From Candidatus Coatesiibacteriota bacterium (GTDB lineage: Bacteria; Oederibacteriota; CAKKQC01): DNA of 8,066 nt. Positions 1 through 6,607 of the stretch are shown piece by piece. Where the stretch lies: contig JAHFSL010000092.1 in the NCBI GenBank assembly GCA_023265785.1, forward strand, positions 1 to 8,066. The letters are read 5' to 3'. The notes under the pieces were generated by a model. The model searched no databases, was not told where the DNA came from, and saw nothing but the letters and a program-made list of their open reading frames with translations. The position numbers and the translations under genes were made by a program. Position 1 is the stretch's first letter; every line of letters begins with the position of its first letter.

Positions 1-204
1 GTAGAGGGCGTACAGGACGGGGGGCTTGAACTCGACCTGATCGCGGTATGGAAGTTCCCCGTGCACGGTCGCCCGCGCCATGAAGGCGTAGGCGCCCTCG
101 TCGCGGTTGAGGGGCACGGACAGCCAGGGCAGGTGGACGGCCATCGTCAGGGCGGCCAGCGCGGGGGCCGCCGCCCGGAATGCGCGCGCGGGCGTGTGTC
201 CCAC
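1..204 (-). CDS. Partial GT-C family membrane glycosyltransferase (ArnT/PMT-like), N-terminal 68 residues
   Basis: This reading frame on the minus strand is open from 204 to the left edge, so only the N-terminus is visible. The 68 codons give a short basic/polar start, a hydrophobic segment (about residues 11-31), then a first luminal/periplasmic loop with NRDEGAYAF (33-41) and LPYRDQVEFKPPVLYALY (51-68). An acidic DEG(A)Y motif followed by PYRD...KPP is characteristic of the first loop of family GT39/ArnT-like transferases, which move sugars from polyprenyl-phosphate carriers onto lipids or proteins at the membrane. I chose the GTG at 204-202 because it keeps the first membrane helix. The next in-frame start, the ATG encoding residue 21, would remove most of it. 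No clear Shine-Dalgarno sequence precedes the GTG. The gene is divergent from the nuo operon and functionally unrelated to it as far as can be seen. Family is fairly certain; donor and acceptor are unknown. Confidence 0.75.
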   Translation of the reverse strand, partial: MGHTPARAFRAAAPALAALTMAVHLPWLSVPLNRDEGAYAFMARATVHGELPYRDQVEFKPPVLYALY

Positions 205-229
205 GCGCCCATCATGGCATAATGGGCGC
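205..229. promoter_or_regulatory. Near-perfect 25-bp palindrome in the divergent promoter gap (candidate operator)
   Basis: The left arm GCGCCCATcATG (205-216) and right arm CATaATGGGCGC (218-229) are reverse complements at 11 of 12 positions. The centre is G217 and the only mismatch is C213/A221. The outer 8 bp of each arm pair perfectly. The palindrome fills most of the 35-base gap between the minus-strand glycosyltransferase start (204) and the nuoG start (240), and it overlaps a -10-like hexamer. Such symmetry in a divergent gap fits a binding site for a dimeric regulator. A hairpin at the 5' end of a transcript is the alternative. The symmetry is seen directly; the function is inferred. 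Confidence 0.45.
218..223 (+). promoter_or_regulatory. Possible -10 element (CATAAT) for the nuo operon
   Basis: CATAAT matches the sigma-70 -10 consensus TATAAT at five of six positions and sits in the only AT-rich patch before nuoG. The bases about 17 positions upstream (near 195-200, TGTGTC) are a poor -35. If used, transcription would start around 230, leaving a leader of only about 10 bases before the ATG at 240, which would fit the lack of a clear Shine-Dalgarno sequence there. The reverse complement, ATTATG, could equally serve the divergent gene. Weak evidence only. Confidence 0.2.
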
Positions 230-239
230 CAATTCAGAG

Positions 240-1865
240 ATGCCCAAGCTGACGATTGACGGCAAGGAAGTGACGGTCGCCGACGGGGCGACCGTCCTCC
301 AGGCGGCCCGGCAGGCCGGCGGGTTCGACGTCCCCACCTTCTGCTATCACCCCGGGCTGTCCATCGCGGGCAACTGCCGGATGTGCCTGGTCGAGGTGGA
401 GAAGGCGCCCAAGCCGGTCGCCTCCTGCGCCACGCCGGCCACCGAGGGCATGGTGGTGCACACCGGATCGCCGAAGGCCAAGGACGCGCGCAAGGTGGTC
501 ATCGAGTTCCTGCTGGCCAACCATCCGCTGGACTGCCCGATCTGCGACCGGGCGGGGGAATGCGTCCTGCAGGACAACTCCATGTCCAACGGGGTGATGG
601 CCTCCCGGTTCGAGCCGGAGAAGGTCCACAAGCCCAAGGTCCAGGACATCGGGCCCCATGTGGTGCTGGACGCGGAGCGGTGCATCATGTGCTCCCGCTG
701 TGTCCGGTTCACCGACGAGGTGTCCCACAGCCACGAGCTGGGCATCTTCGGCCGGGGCAACTCCGAGCAGATCGGGCTGGCGCCCGGCAAGGTCCTCGAC
801 AACCCCTACTCGGGCAACGTCGTGGACCTGTGCCCCGTGGGCGCGCTGACGGCCAAGGAGTTCCGGTTCAAGAGCCGGGCATGGTTCCTCCAGAAGGCCG
901 ATTCGGTCTGCCCCTCCTGCGCCCGCGGGTGCAACATCACGGTGGAGACCAACACCAGCCGGATCAACAAGGTCGGCGACAGCCGCGTGTACCGGTTCAT
1001 GCCCCGGCACAACCCGGAGGTCAATGACTACTGGATGTGTGACGAGGGCCGGTACCGGTACGCCTGGATTGACCAGAACCGGGTGACCGCCGCCGTGCGC
1101 CGCAGTGCCGGCCGCCCGGAACGGCTCACGGTGGACGACGCGGTGGCGGGCCTCAAGCGCCTGCTGGATGGAACAAAACCCGCCCGGACGGGAGTCCTGC
1201 TCTCGCGCGGCTCCACGCTGGAGGACCTCTATCTGGCGCGTGATCTCTTTACGGCCCACCTGCCCGGAACCCACCTGGCCGTGGACACGCCCGCCGATCG
1301 GCCGCCCACGGAGGATCGGTTCCTGGTGTGCGGCGACAAGTGGCCAAACACGGCGGGGGCCGACCTGCTGAATCTTCCCGGCGGGGGCCACGAATGGGTG
1401 GAGGTGCTGGGCCGCGCCGAGCGCGGCGAGCTGGACGTGCTGGTGGTGGTCGGCCATGACCTGTCCCGGATCGCCCCGCTGGCCCAGATCGAGGATGTCC
1501 TCCACCATGTGAAGCACCTCGTGGTGCTGGCCCAGAATTCCTCACCGGTCGAGAAGCGGGCGGAGCTGGTCATTCCGACGGCCGTGTTCGCCGAACGGCA
1601 GGGGACCTGGATCAATGTCGCGGGCCGCCTCCAGCGGTTCCACGCCGCGCTGGAACCGCTGGGCGATGCCGTCCCGGAATGGAAGATCTGGCGAGACCTG
1701 CTGGGCCGGTACGGCGCGCCCTGGCTGGCCCGCGACGAGGCCGATGTCTTCAAGGCCATGGCGGCGGGGGTCCCGGCGCTCAAGGGGCTGTCGTGGGATG
1801 GCATCGGGAGCGGCGGCGTGGCCGTCAAGGCCGCCGTCCGGGCCGCCGCGACCGCGTCCCGCTGA
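240..1865 (+). CDS. nuoG: NADH-quinone oxidoreductase subunit G (NuoG), short form
   Basis: This is the large iron-sulfur subunit of the complex I peripheral arm (541 aa), passing electrons from the NADH-oxidising module toward the quinone site. The N-terminal 2Fe-2S domain has C35, C46, C49 and C63 (cluster N1b). The next domain has H95-x3-C99-x2-C102-x5-C108 (the His-Cys3 cluster N5). C148-x2-C151-x2-C154 with C198 bind N4. C224-x2-C227-x3-C231 with C267 form the optional N7 set. The remaining 270 or so residues are a degenerate molybdopterin-oxidoreductase-like domain, with LDVLVVVGHDLSR (398-410) and AELVIPTAVFAERQGTW (441-457). That domain is much shorter than in typical NuoG (E. coli about 900 aa, Thermus about 780). 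I chose ATG 240 because MPKLTIDGKEVTV matches the family N-terminus. In-frame ATGs at 180 and 222 add unrelated residues, and the one at 180 runs into the divergent gene. No strong ribosome binding site is visible. The stop overlaps the nuoH start. Confidence 0.95.
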   Translation: MPKLTIDGKEVTVADGATVLQAARQAGGFDVPTFCYHPGLSIAGNCRMCLVEVEKAPKPVASCATPATEGMVVHTGSPKAKDARKVVIEFLLANHPLDCPICDRAGECVLQDNSMSNGVMASRFEPEKVHKPKVQDIGPHVVLDAERCIMCSRCVRFTDEVSHSHELGIFGRGNSEQIGLAPGKVLDNPYSGNVVDLCPVGALTAKEFRFKSRAWFLQKADSVCPSCARGCNITVETNTSRINKVGDSRVYRFMPRHNPEVNDYWMCDEGRYRYAWIDQNRVTAAVRRSAGRPERLTVDDAVAGLKRLLDGTKPARTGVLLSRGSTLEDLYLARDLFTAHLPGTHLAVDTPADRPPTEDRFLVCGDKWPNTAGADLLNLPGGGHEWVEVLGRAERGELDVLVVVGHDLSRIAPLAQIEDVLHHVKHLVVLAQNSSPVEKRAELVIPTAVFAERQGTWINVAGRLQRFHAALEPLGDAVPEWKIWRDLLGRYGAPWLARDEADVFKAMAAGVPALKGLSWDGIGSGGVAVKAAVRAAATASR

Positions 1866-2938
1866 TGCTGGCCAACCTGATCGCGGCGGTCGCCAAGTCG
1901 GGTTACATCCTGGGCGTGGCGCTGTCGGGCGGGGCGCTCATGACCTGGGCGGAGCGCAAGCAGAGCGCGATGATCCAGGACCGGATCGGGGCCAACCGGG
2001 CGGAGGTCCTGGGATTCCGGGCCCTGGGGCTGTTCCATATCATTACCGACGCGCTCAAGATGCTGACGAAGGAGGACTACATCCCGCCCTTCGCCGACAA
2101 GTTCCTGTTCTGGCTCGCCCCGGTCATCGCGGGGGTGGCGGGCACCATTGGATTCATGGTGGTGCCGTTCGGCCCGGTCCTGCCGGAGGCCCATGTGGCC
2201 CTGGGCCGGTTCGCCTTCGACGTGCCGGCCATCCCGCTGGTCATCATGCGCAGTGAGATCGGCATGTTGCTTCTCTTCGCCGCGCTGGGCGTCACGATTT
2301 ACGGCTCGTTCCTGGCGGGGGTGGCCACCAACAACAAGTGGGGCATGCTGGGCGCCCTGCGCGCCTCCGCCCAGATGGCGGCCTACGAGGTGGCCATCGG
2401 CCTCTCGCTGGTGGGCGTGTTCATGGTCTACTCCACGCTCGACCTTTCCCGGATTGCCGATGCCCAGCAGGGGTTCGCGTGGGGAATCTTTTACCAACCC
2501 CTCGCCTTCCTCCTCTTCTATACGGCCGCCATCGCCGAGACCAAGCGCACCCCCTTCGACCTGCCCGAGGGCGAGTCGGAGATCATCGGCTATTTTGTCG
2601 AGTATTCGGGGATGAAATTCGGGCTGTTCTTCATGTCGGAACTCGTGGAGACGATCCTGTTCTCCGCCGTCATCACGGTCCTCTTCTTCGGTGCCTGGCA
2701 CCTGCCCGGCCTGAACTACACGGGGATGCCCTGGCTTGAGGCGCTCGTCATCAGCCAGGCGGTCTTCTGGGGCAAGGTGGCCGCCGGGTGTTGGTTCACC
2801 CTGCTGATCCGCTGGACCCTGCCGCGGTTCCGGTATGACCAGTTGCTCGACCTGGGCTGGAAATACCTCCTGCCCGCCTCGCTGGCCAATGTGCTGGTGA
2901 CGGGGCTGGTGCTCCTGCTCCGGGGGAATGCGGCATGA
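1865..2938 (+). CDS. nuoH: NADH-quinone oxidoreductase subunit H (NuoH)
   Basis: NuoH (357 aa) is the membrane subunit that forms most of the quinone-binding chamber and links it to the proton channels. Its length is close to that of Thermus Nqo8 and somewhat above that of E. coli NuoH. Hydrophobic segments cover most of the protein, consistent with about eight transmembrane helices. Family signatures are visible: WAERKQSAMIQDRIGANR (28-45), TDALKMLTKEDYIPP (61-75), GMLGALRASAQMAAYE (160-175) and the acidic quinone loop ETKRTPFDLPEGESE (225-239), followed by GYFVEYSGMKFGLFF (242-256). Two local oddities are an Ala where GPNR is usual (A43) and a quinone loop one residue shorter than in E. coli. 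The ATG is embedded in the nuoG stop (TGATG), implying translational coupling. The open frame upstream to 1679 is only a shadow of nuoG. The gene ends in an ATGA overlap with nuoI. Confidence 0.96.
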   Translation: MLANLIAAVAKSGYILGVALSGGALMTWAERKQSAMIQDRIGANRAEVLGFRALGLFHIITDALKMLTKEDYIPPFADKFLFWLAPVIAGVAGTIGFMVVPFGPVLPEAHVALGRFAFDVPAIPLVIMRSEIGMLLLFAALGVTIYGSFLAGVATNNKWGMLGALRASAQMAAYEVAIGLSLVGVFMVYSTLDLSRIADAQQGFAWGIFYQPLAFLLFYTAAIAETKRTPFDLPEGESEIIGYFVEYSGMKFGLFFMSELVETILFSAVITVLFFGAWHLPGLNYTGMPWLEALVISQAVFWGKVAAGCWFTLLIRWTLPRFRYDQLLDLGWKYLLPASLANVLVTGLVLLLRGNAA

Positions 2939-3483
2939 ACCGGCCCCCGCCCATCCGCCGGGACCTGGGGCTGTTCGCGCGACTCTATGTGGGAGAGATC
3001 GCCAAGGGACTCTGGATCACCAACTGGCACTTCTGGCGCAACCTCGTCCAGCACGCCCTGCACGCGGCGGGCCTGCGGCAGGCGCCGGGTGGCGTGACGG
3101 TCCAGTACCCGGAGATCCGGCGATTCGTGCCCGACCGGGCCCGGTTCGTCCACCGGCTGACCAAGCGGGAGAACGAGGCGCCCCGGTGCGTGGCCTGCAT
3201 GCTCTGCCCGTCGGTCTGCCCGGCCGGGTGCATCCATGTGGAAGCCGAGGAGTCGCCCGACCCGGGTATTGAGAAGCGCCCCGCCGTCTTCAATATTGAC
3301 CTTTCCCGGTGCGTCTTTTGCGGGTTCTGCGTGGAGGCGTGCCCGGTGGACGCCATCCGGATGGACACCGGCATCATTCCGCCCGCCTCCACCAACCGGT
3401 TCTCCATGGTGATCACCAAGGAGGAACTCTTGGCCCACACCGCCTCCACCGGGACCCTGCGGTCCATCTCGGCGAAGTACTGA
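2935..3483 (+). CDS. nuoI: NADH-quinone oxidoreductase subunit I (NuoI), two 4Fe-4S ferredoxin
   Basis: NuoI (182 aa, normal family length) carries clusters N6a and N6b. These relay electrons from the NuoG side toward NuoB and its N2 cluster. Two ferredoxin motifs are intact: C85-x2-C88-x2-C91-x3-C95-P and C126-x2-C129-x2-C132-x3-C136-P, with C95 and C136 exchanged between the clusters as usual in such folds. The N-terminal 50 residues hold an amphipathic stretch that packs on the membrane arm. They lead into the family signature TVQYPE (55-60) and then RENEAPRCVACMLC (78-91). C99 in CPAGC is an additional non-ligand cysteine. The ATG lies in an ATGA overlap with the nuoH stop, and GGGGGA at 2922-2927, seven bases upstream, can act as ribosome binding site. 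The stop overlaps the nuoA start as TGATG. Confidence 0.97.
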   Translation: MNRPPPIRRDLGLFARLYVGEIAKGLWITNWHFWRNLVQHALHAAGLRQAPGGVTVQYPEIRRFVPDRARFVHRLTKRENEAPRCVACMLCPSVCPAGCIHVEAEESPDPGIEKRPAVFNIDLSRCVFCGFCVEACPVDAIRMDTGIIPPASTNRFSMVITKEELLAHTASTGTLRSISAKY

Positions 3484-3845
3484 TGGGGGGATCGCAGGAC
3501 CTCTTCGGCGGGCTGGTCTTCACCCTGATGGTGGTGGGGAACTTCGCCGGCATGCTCATCACCTCCCACCTGCTGGGCGGGACCCGGGTGGCCACGGGCG
3601 CCAAGGACGAGCCGTTCGAGTGCGGGTACCCGTCCGACTCGCCGCCGCCGCGGCGGTTTCCGGTCAGCTTCTACCTGGCCGGCCTGCTCCTGCTGATCTT
3701 TGACATCGAGACGGTCTTCCTCTATCCGTGGGCGGTGGAGTTTCGCGGGCTGGGCCTCTTCGGATTCGTGGAGATGCTGGTCTTCGTCGGGATGCTCCTG
3801 CTGGGCTATGTGTATCTGATCCGCAGAGGGGCCTTCCGGTGGTAG
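3483..3845 (+). CDS. nuoA: NADH-quinone oxidoreductase subunit A (NuoA)
   Basis: NuoA (120 aa) is a small three-helix membrane subunit that packs beside NuoH and supports the quinone-site loops. Helices lie at about 8-32, 63-83 and 94-114. The first loop has the family motif KDEPFECGY (41-49), including the conserved cysteine (C47). The second helix carries FYLAGLLLLIFDIETVFLYP (63-82), with D74 and E76 corresponding to the conserved FDxE acids. Its position is unusual: nuoA normally opens nuo operons directly before nuoB, but here it sits between nuoI and nuoJ. The ATG shares a base with the nuoI stop, so expression probably depends on coupling; no strong ribosome binding site is seen. The last seven bases overlap nuoJ. 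Confidence 0.96.
   Translation: MGGSQDLFGGLVFTLMVVGNFAGMLITSHLLGGTRVATGAKDEPFECGYPSDSPPPRRFPVSFYLAGLLLLIFDIETVFLYPWAVEFRGLGLFGFVEMLVFVGMLLLGYVYLIRRGAFRW
3825..3831 (+). promoter_or_regulatory. Ribosome binding site supporting the GTG start of nuoJ
   Basis: AGAGGGG, ending seven bases before the GTG at 3839, is a good Shine-Dalgarno-like match inside the 3' end of nuoA. It decides the nuoJ start: the only ATG earlier in the open frame (3728) lies deep within nuoA and would add about 37 non-homologous residues. Confidence 0.55.
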
Positions 3846-4351
3846 ACGCGCTGATCCTGGCCCTGGCCGCGGTGGCCGCCGCCGCCTCGCTGGTCGTCGT
3901 CCTCAAGACGGATGTCATGCACAGCGCGCTGGCGCTGATCACGGTCCTGCTGTGCCTCGCCGGGATCTATGCCGGGCTGGGCGCGTGGTTCATCGCGGCC
4001 GTGCAGGCCGTGGTGTACGCGGGCGCGGTCATGGTCCTCTTCCTGTTCGCCATCATGGTGCTGGAGTCCCGGCGCGAGCACCCGGCCCGGCTGGCCGGAC
4101 GGCGGCTGACGGCGGCCGGCGCCGGGCTGGCCGGGCTGGGGCTGTTCGCGGCCCTGCTGGCCTCCGCCCGGGGCACGGCCCCCGTGTCCACCGTGCCCGG
4201 CCCGTCGCTGGCGGCCATCGCCCACGGGCTCTTCGGCGAGGGGCTCCTGCCCTTCGAGCTGGTCGGGGTCCTCCTGCTGGTGGCCCTCGTGGCGGTCGTG
4301 GTCCTGGCCGGGCGTCCCCAGGATGCCGCGGACGGCGGGCCGGCGGCATGA
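3839..4351 (+). CDS. nuoJ: NADH-quinone oxidoreductase subunit J (NuoJ)
   Basis: NuoJ (170 aa) is a five-helix membrane subunit between NuoA/NuoH and NuoK. Its third helix is implicated in coupling quinone chemistry to proton movement. Helices lie at about 4-22, 29-47, 51-77, 91-111 and 138-157. The signature is in helix three: AVQAVVYAGAVMVLFLFAIM (54-73). Its tyrosine (Y60) matches the conserved Tyr of the pi-bulge region, preceded by HSALALI (28-34). Where E. coli has a glutamate in ALEIIVYAG, this protein has Q56. The start is GTG, overlapping nuoA by seven bases (GTGGTAG) and served by AGAGGGG upstream. The tail after 160 is short, polar and unremarkable. The stop overlaps the nuoK start as ATGA. 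Confidence 0.93.
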   Translation: MVDALILALAAVAAAASLVVVLKTDVMHSALALITVLLCLAGIYAGLGAWFIAAVQAVVYAGAVMVLFLFAIMVLESRREHPARLAGRRLTAAGAGLAGLGLFAALLASARGTAPVSTVPGPSLAAIAHGLFGEGLLPFELVGVLLLVALVAVVVLAGRPQDAADGGPAA

Positions 4352-4662
4352 CCGTGGTCCGGGTCGTCGAGGCCCTCTCCTTCTGGATGTTCGCCGTGGG
4401 GGTGGCGGGCGTGGTGATCCGCCAGTCGCCGCTCTCGGTCTTCATGTCGATTGAACTGATGTTGAACGCGGCCAACCTCCTGCTGGTCCTGGGCGCGCGC
4501 ACCATGGGCGTGGAGGCGGTGGCCGTGAGCGGGCTGGCCGCCGCGTTCTTCGTGGTGGCGGTGGCGGCGGCCGAGGTCGCGGTCGGGCTGGCCATCATGG
4601 TGGCCGTCTTCAGGCGGGAGCACGAGGTGGACCTGGACCGGGCCTCCTCGCTCAAGGGCTGA
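4348..4662 (+). CDS. nuoK: NADH-quinone oxidoreductase subunit K (NuoK)
   Basis: NuoK (104 aa, normal length) is a three-helix subunit related to MrpC-type antiporter proteins and sits between NuoJ and NuoN in the membrane arm. Both buried glutamates of the family are present: E36 in MSIELMLNAANL (33-44) and E76 in AAAEVAVGLAIMV (73-85), matching E36 and E72 of E. coli. They lie on the central proton-transfer axis. Helices cover about 4-23, 27-50 and 59-90, and the C-terminal tail is charged. The ATG is in an ATGA overlap with the nuoJ stop. The longer open frame back to 3952 is a shadow of nuoJ. Seven bases separate its stop from nuoL, the only non-overlapping junction in the operon. Confidence 0.96.
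   Translation: MTVVRVVEALSFWMFAVGVAGVVIRQSPLSVFMSIELMLNAANLLLVLGARTMGVEAVAVSGLAAAFFVVAVAAAEVAVGLAIMVAVFRREHEVDLDRASSLKG
4654..4658 (+). promoter_or_regulatory. Ribosome binding site of nuoL
   Basis: AAGGG near the end of nuoK lies 11 bases before the nuoL ATG (4670). The match is modest and the spacing slightly long, but it is the best candidate at the one junction where stop and start do not overlap. Confidence 0.35.
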
Positions 4663-4669
4663 CGCGCTG

Positions 4670-6607
4670 ATGGCCGTCCTCCTTGCCCTTCTCCTCCCGC
4701 TCGCCGGCGCGGCGCTGATCCGTCTTTCGGCCGGCCGGCTCAAGCCCCACGGGGCGCCAATCCTGGCGTGTCTGGCGGTGGGGACCGCGCATTGCTTGTC
4801 GTGGGTGGCCTTCGTTCAAATGATTTCGTTCCCCGCGACGGCGCGGATTCACGACCTGCCGTTGTTCACCTTCATGGAGGTGGACGGGCTCAATCTGGGC
4901 GCGGTCCTCCGGTGGGACCCCCTCTCCCAGATGATGCTGATGATGGTGACCGGGATCGCCTTCCTGATCCACCTGTACTCGGTGGCGTACATGGAAGGCG
5001 ACGAGCGGTACCCGTACTTCTTCGCCGATCTCAACCTCTTTGTCTTTTCCATGCTCCTCCTCGTGCTTGGCGGCTCCTTTGTCCTGCTCTTTGCCGGGTG
5101 GGAACTGGTCGGGCTGTCCTCCTACCTGCTGATCGGGTTCTGGAGCCAGAAGCCCAGCGCGGCGGATGCGGGACGCAAGGCGTTCCTGATCAACCGGATC
5201 GGCGACTTCGGGTTCCTGCTGGGACTCCTTCTCCTGGCCACCCGGCTGGGGGCGCTGGACTACACCACCGTCTTTGCGAAGGCGGAAACGGTGTTTCCCG
5301 CCGGCTCGGGCATCGCCCTGGCCGTGGCCCTGCTCCTGTTCTGCGGCGCGGTGGGGAAGTCGGCCCAGTTCCCCCTGCATGTCTGGCTTCCCGACGCCAT
5401 GGAAGGCCCCACGCCCGTCTCCGCGCTCATCCACGCCGCCACCATGGTGACGGCGGGTGTCTACATGGTCTGCCGGTGCCATGTCCTCTTCGCGCTGTCG
5501 CCCGCCGCCATGACCTTCGTGGGCTGGACCGGCGCGTTCACCGCCCTGCTGGCCGGGGTGATCGGGTTGGCGCAGAACGACCTCAAGCGCATCCTGGCCT
5601 ACTCCACGGTCAGCCAGCTGGGCCTCATGTTCCTGGGCGCGGGCGTGGGCGCGTGGGACGCGGCCATGTTCCACCTCTTCACCCACGCCTTCTTCAAGGC
5701 GCTCCTCTTCCTCGGCGCGGGATCCGTGATGCATGCCATGGCCGGTGAGCTCGATGTCTGGAAGATGGGCGGCCTGCGCCGGGTCCTGCCGGTCACCTTC
5801 GCCACCTTCCTCGTCGGCACGCTGGCGCTGACCGGCGCGCCGCTGACGGCCGGGTTCTTCAGCAAGGATGAACTGCTGTGGCGCGCGTTCGCGGCCCACG
5901 AGGGTGGGCGGGCGCTGTGGGCCGCCGGGCTGGCGGCCAGCCTGCTGACGGCGGTGTACTCCTTCCGTGCGCTTATCCTGGTCTTCTTCGGCGAGGCGCG
6001 GTGGGACCACCATGCCGTCCACCCCCACGAGTCCCCCCGGCTGATGACCGTGCCGCTGGTGGTGCTGGCCGTGGGGGCGGTCGGGACGGGCTATCTGTGG
6101 CTCCCGCACTTCGCCGGCCACTTCACGCCGTTCGCTGAATTCCTTGCGCCCGCCCTGGGCGGCGGTCTCGCGGAGGCGCACGGCGAGGTGGAGCCCGTCC
6201 GGCCCCAGCTCGTGGCCATGGCGGCGGCCGTGGCGGTGTTCCTGGCCGGGCTGGGCTTCGCCATGGGGCTGTACCGCTCCGCGGGAGCCGCCGCCACGCG
6301 GCTGGCGGCCCGGCTGGGCGCCCTCCACGAGCTGGCGCACGAGAAATTCCTGTTCGACGAGGTCTTTGCGGCGGTGTTCGTCCGGCCGCTGTACGCCGTG
6401 GCCGGGTTCCTCGAGCGGCGGCTGGACCGGGGCGTGATTGACGCGGGGCTGGACGAGGCCGCGGAGGGTGTGGCCGACGCCGGCGAGAGCGGCCGGGTCT
6501 GGCAGAGCGGGTACCTGCGTCATTACGCGCTGGCCATTGCGCTGGGTGCCGCCCTGCTGGCGCTCCTGCCCCTGCTCGACTCCCTGCTGGCGGGGGTGGT
6601 CCGCTGA
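4670..6607 (+). CDS. nuoL: NADH-quinone oxidoreductase subunit L (NuoL), distal antiporter-like subunit
   Basis: NuoL (645 aa) is the distal proton-pumping subunit of the membrane arm. The proton-path residues of the family are all present: E145 in WELVGLSSYLLIGFW (144-158), K230 in GKSAQFPLHVWLPDAMEGP (229-247), H255 in SALIHAATMV (251-260), H336 and H340 in FHLFTHAFFKALLF (334-347), K343, and K399 in GFFSKDELL (395-403). The C-terminus (about 555-645) has the long amphipathic lateral helix region, KFLFDEVFAAVFVRPLY (559-575) and DRGVID (586-591), then a terminal membrane helix. This tail separates NuoL from the shorter NuoM and NuoN, and from stand-alone Mrp antiporters lacking it. A 7-base gap separates it from nuoK, and its stop overlaps the nuoM start (TGATG). 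Confidence 0.97.
   Translation: MAVLLALLLPLAGAALIRLSAGRLKPHGAPILACLAVGTAHCLSWVAFVQMISFPATARIHDLPLFTFMEVDGLNLGAVLRWDPLSQMMLMMVTGIAFLIHLYSVAYMEGDERYPYFFADLNLFVFSMLLLVLGGSFVLLFAGWELVGLSSYLLIGFWSQKPSAADAGRKAFLINRIGDFGFLLGLLLLATRLGALDYTTVFAKAETVFPAGSGIALAVALLLFCGAVGKSAQFPLHVWLPDAMEGPTPVSALIHAATMVTAGVYMVCRCHVLFALSPAAMTFVGWTGAFTALLAGVIGLAQNDLKRILAYSTVSQLGLMFLGAGVGAWDAAMFHLFTHAFFKALLFLGAGSVMHAMAGELDVWKMGGLRRVLPVTFATFLVGTLALTGAPLTAGFFSKDELLWRAFAAHEGGRALWAAGLAASLLTAVYSFRALILVFFGEARWDHHAVHPHESPRLMTVPLVVLAVGAVGTGYLWLPHFAGHFTPFAEFLAPALGGGLAEAHGEVEPVRPQLVAMAAAVAVFLAGLGFAMGLYRSAGAAATRLAARLGALHELAHEKFLFDEVFAAVFVRPLYAVAGFLERRLDRGVIDAGLDEAAEGVADAGESGRVWQSGYLRHYALAIALGAALLALLPLLDSLLAGVVR

Noticed and set aside
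192..206. Small inverted repeat GCGTG...CACGC next to the larger palindrome
   Set aside because: Only 5 bp per arm, inside the coding start of the glycosyltransferase and in an alternating GC run where such matches are common by chance.
180..239. Extended nuoG start at ATG 180 or ATG 222
   Set aside because: The extra residues (MRARACVPRAHH...) do not resemble NuoG N-termini, and the start at 180 would overlap the divergent gene. ATG 240 gives the expected MPKLTIDGKEV. ATG 222 cannot be excluded.
234..1517. Minus-strand open frame (427 codons) opposite nuoG
   Set aside because: The translation is His/Gly/Pro-rich with no domain, while the plus strand encodes all iron-sulfur motifs of NuoG.
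240..1865. nuoG as an iron-only hydrogenase or a formate dehydrogenase catalytic subunit sharing the same N-terminal domains
   Set aside because: There is no H-cluster motif after the ferredoxin domains and no complete molybdopterin domain; nuoH follows directly.
1229..2701. Minus-strand open frame (490 codons) opposite nuoG and nuoH
   Set aside because: It spans two well-supported genes and has no coherent protein character; GC-rich shadow.
4652..6523. Long minus-strand open frame (623 codons) opposite nuoL
   Set aside because: Its translation is rich in R, G, H, Q and E without any domain or membrane pattern, typical of the antisense frame of a GC-rich gene. nuoL on the plus strand explains the stretch fully.
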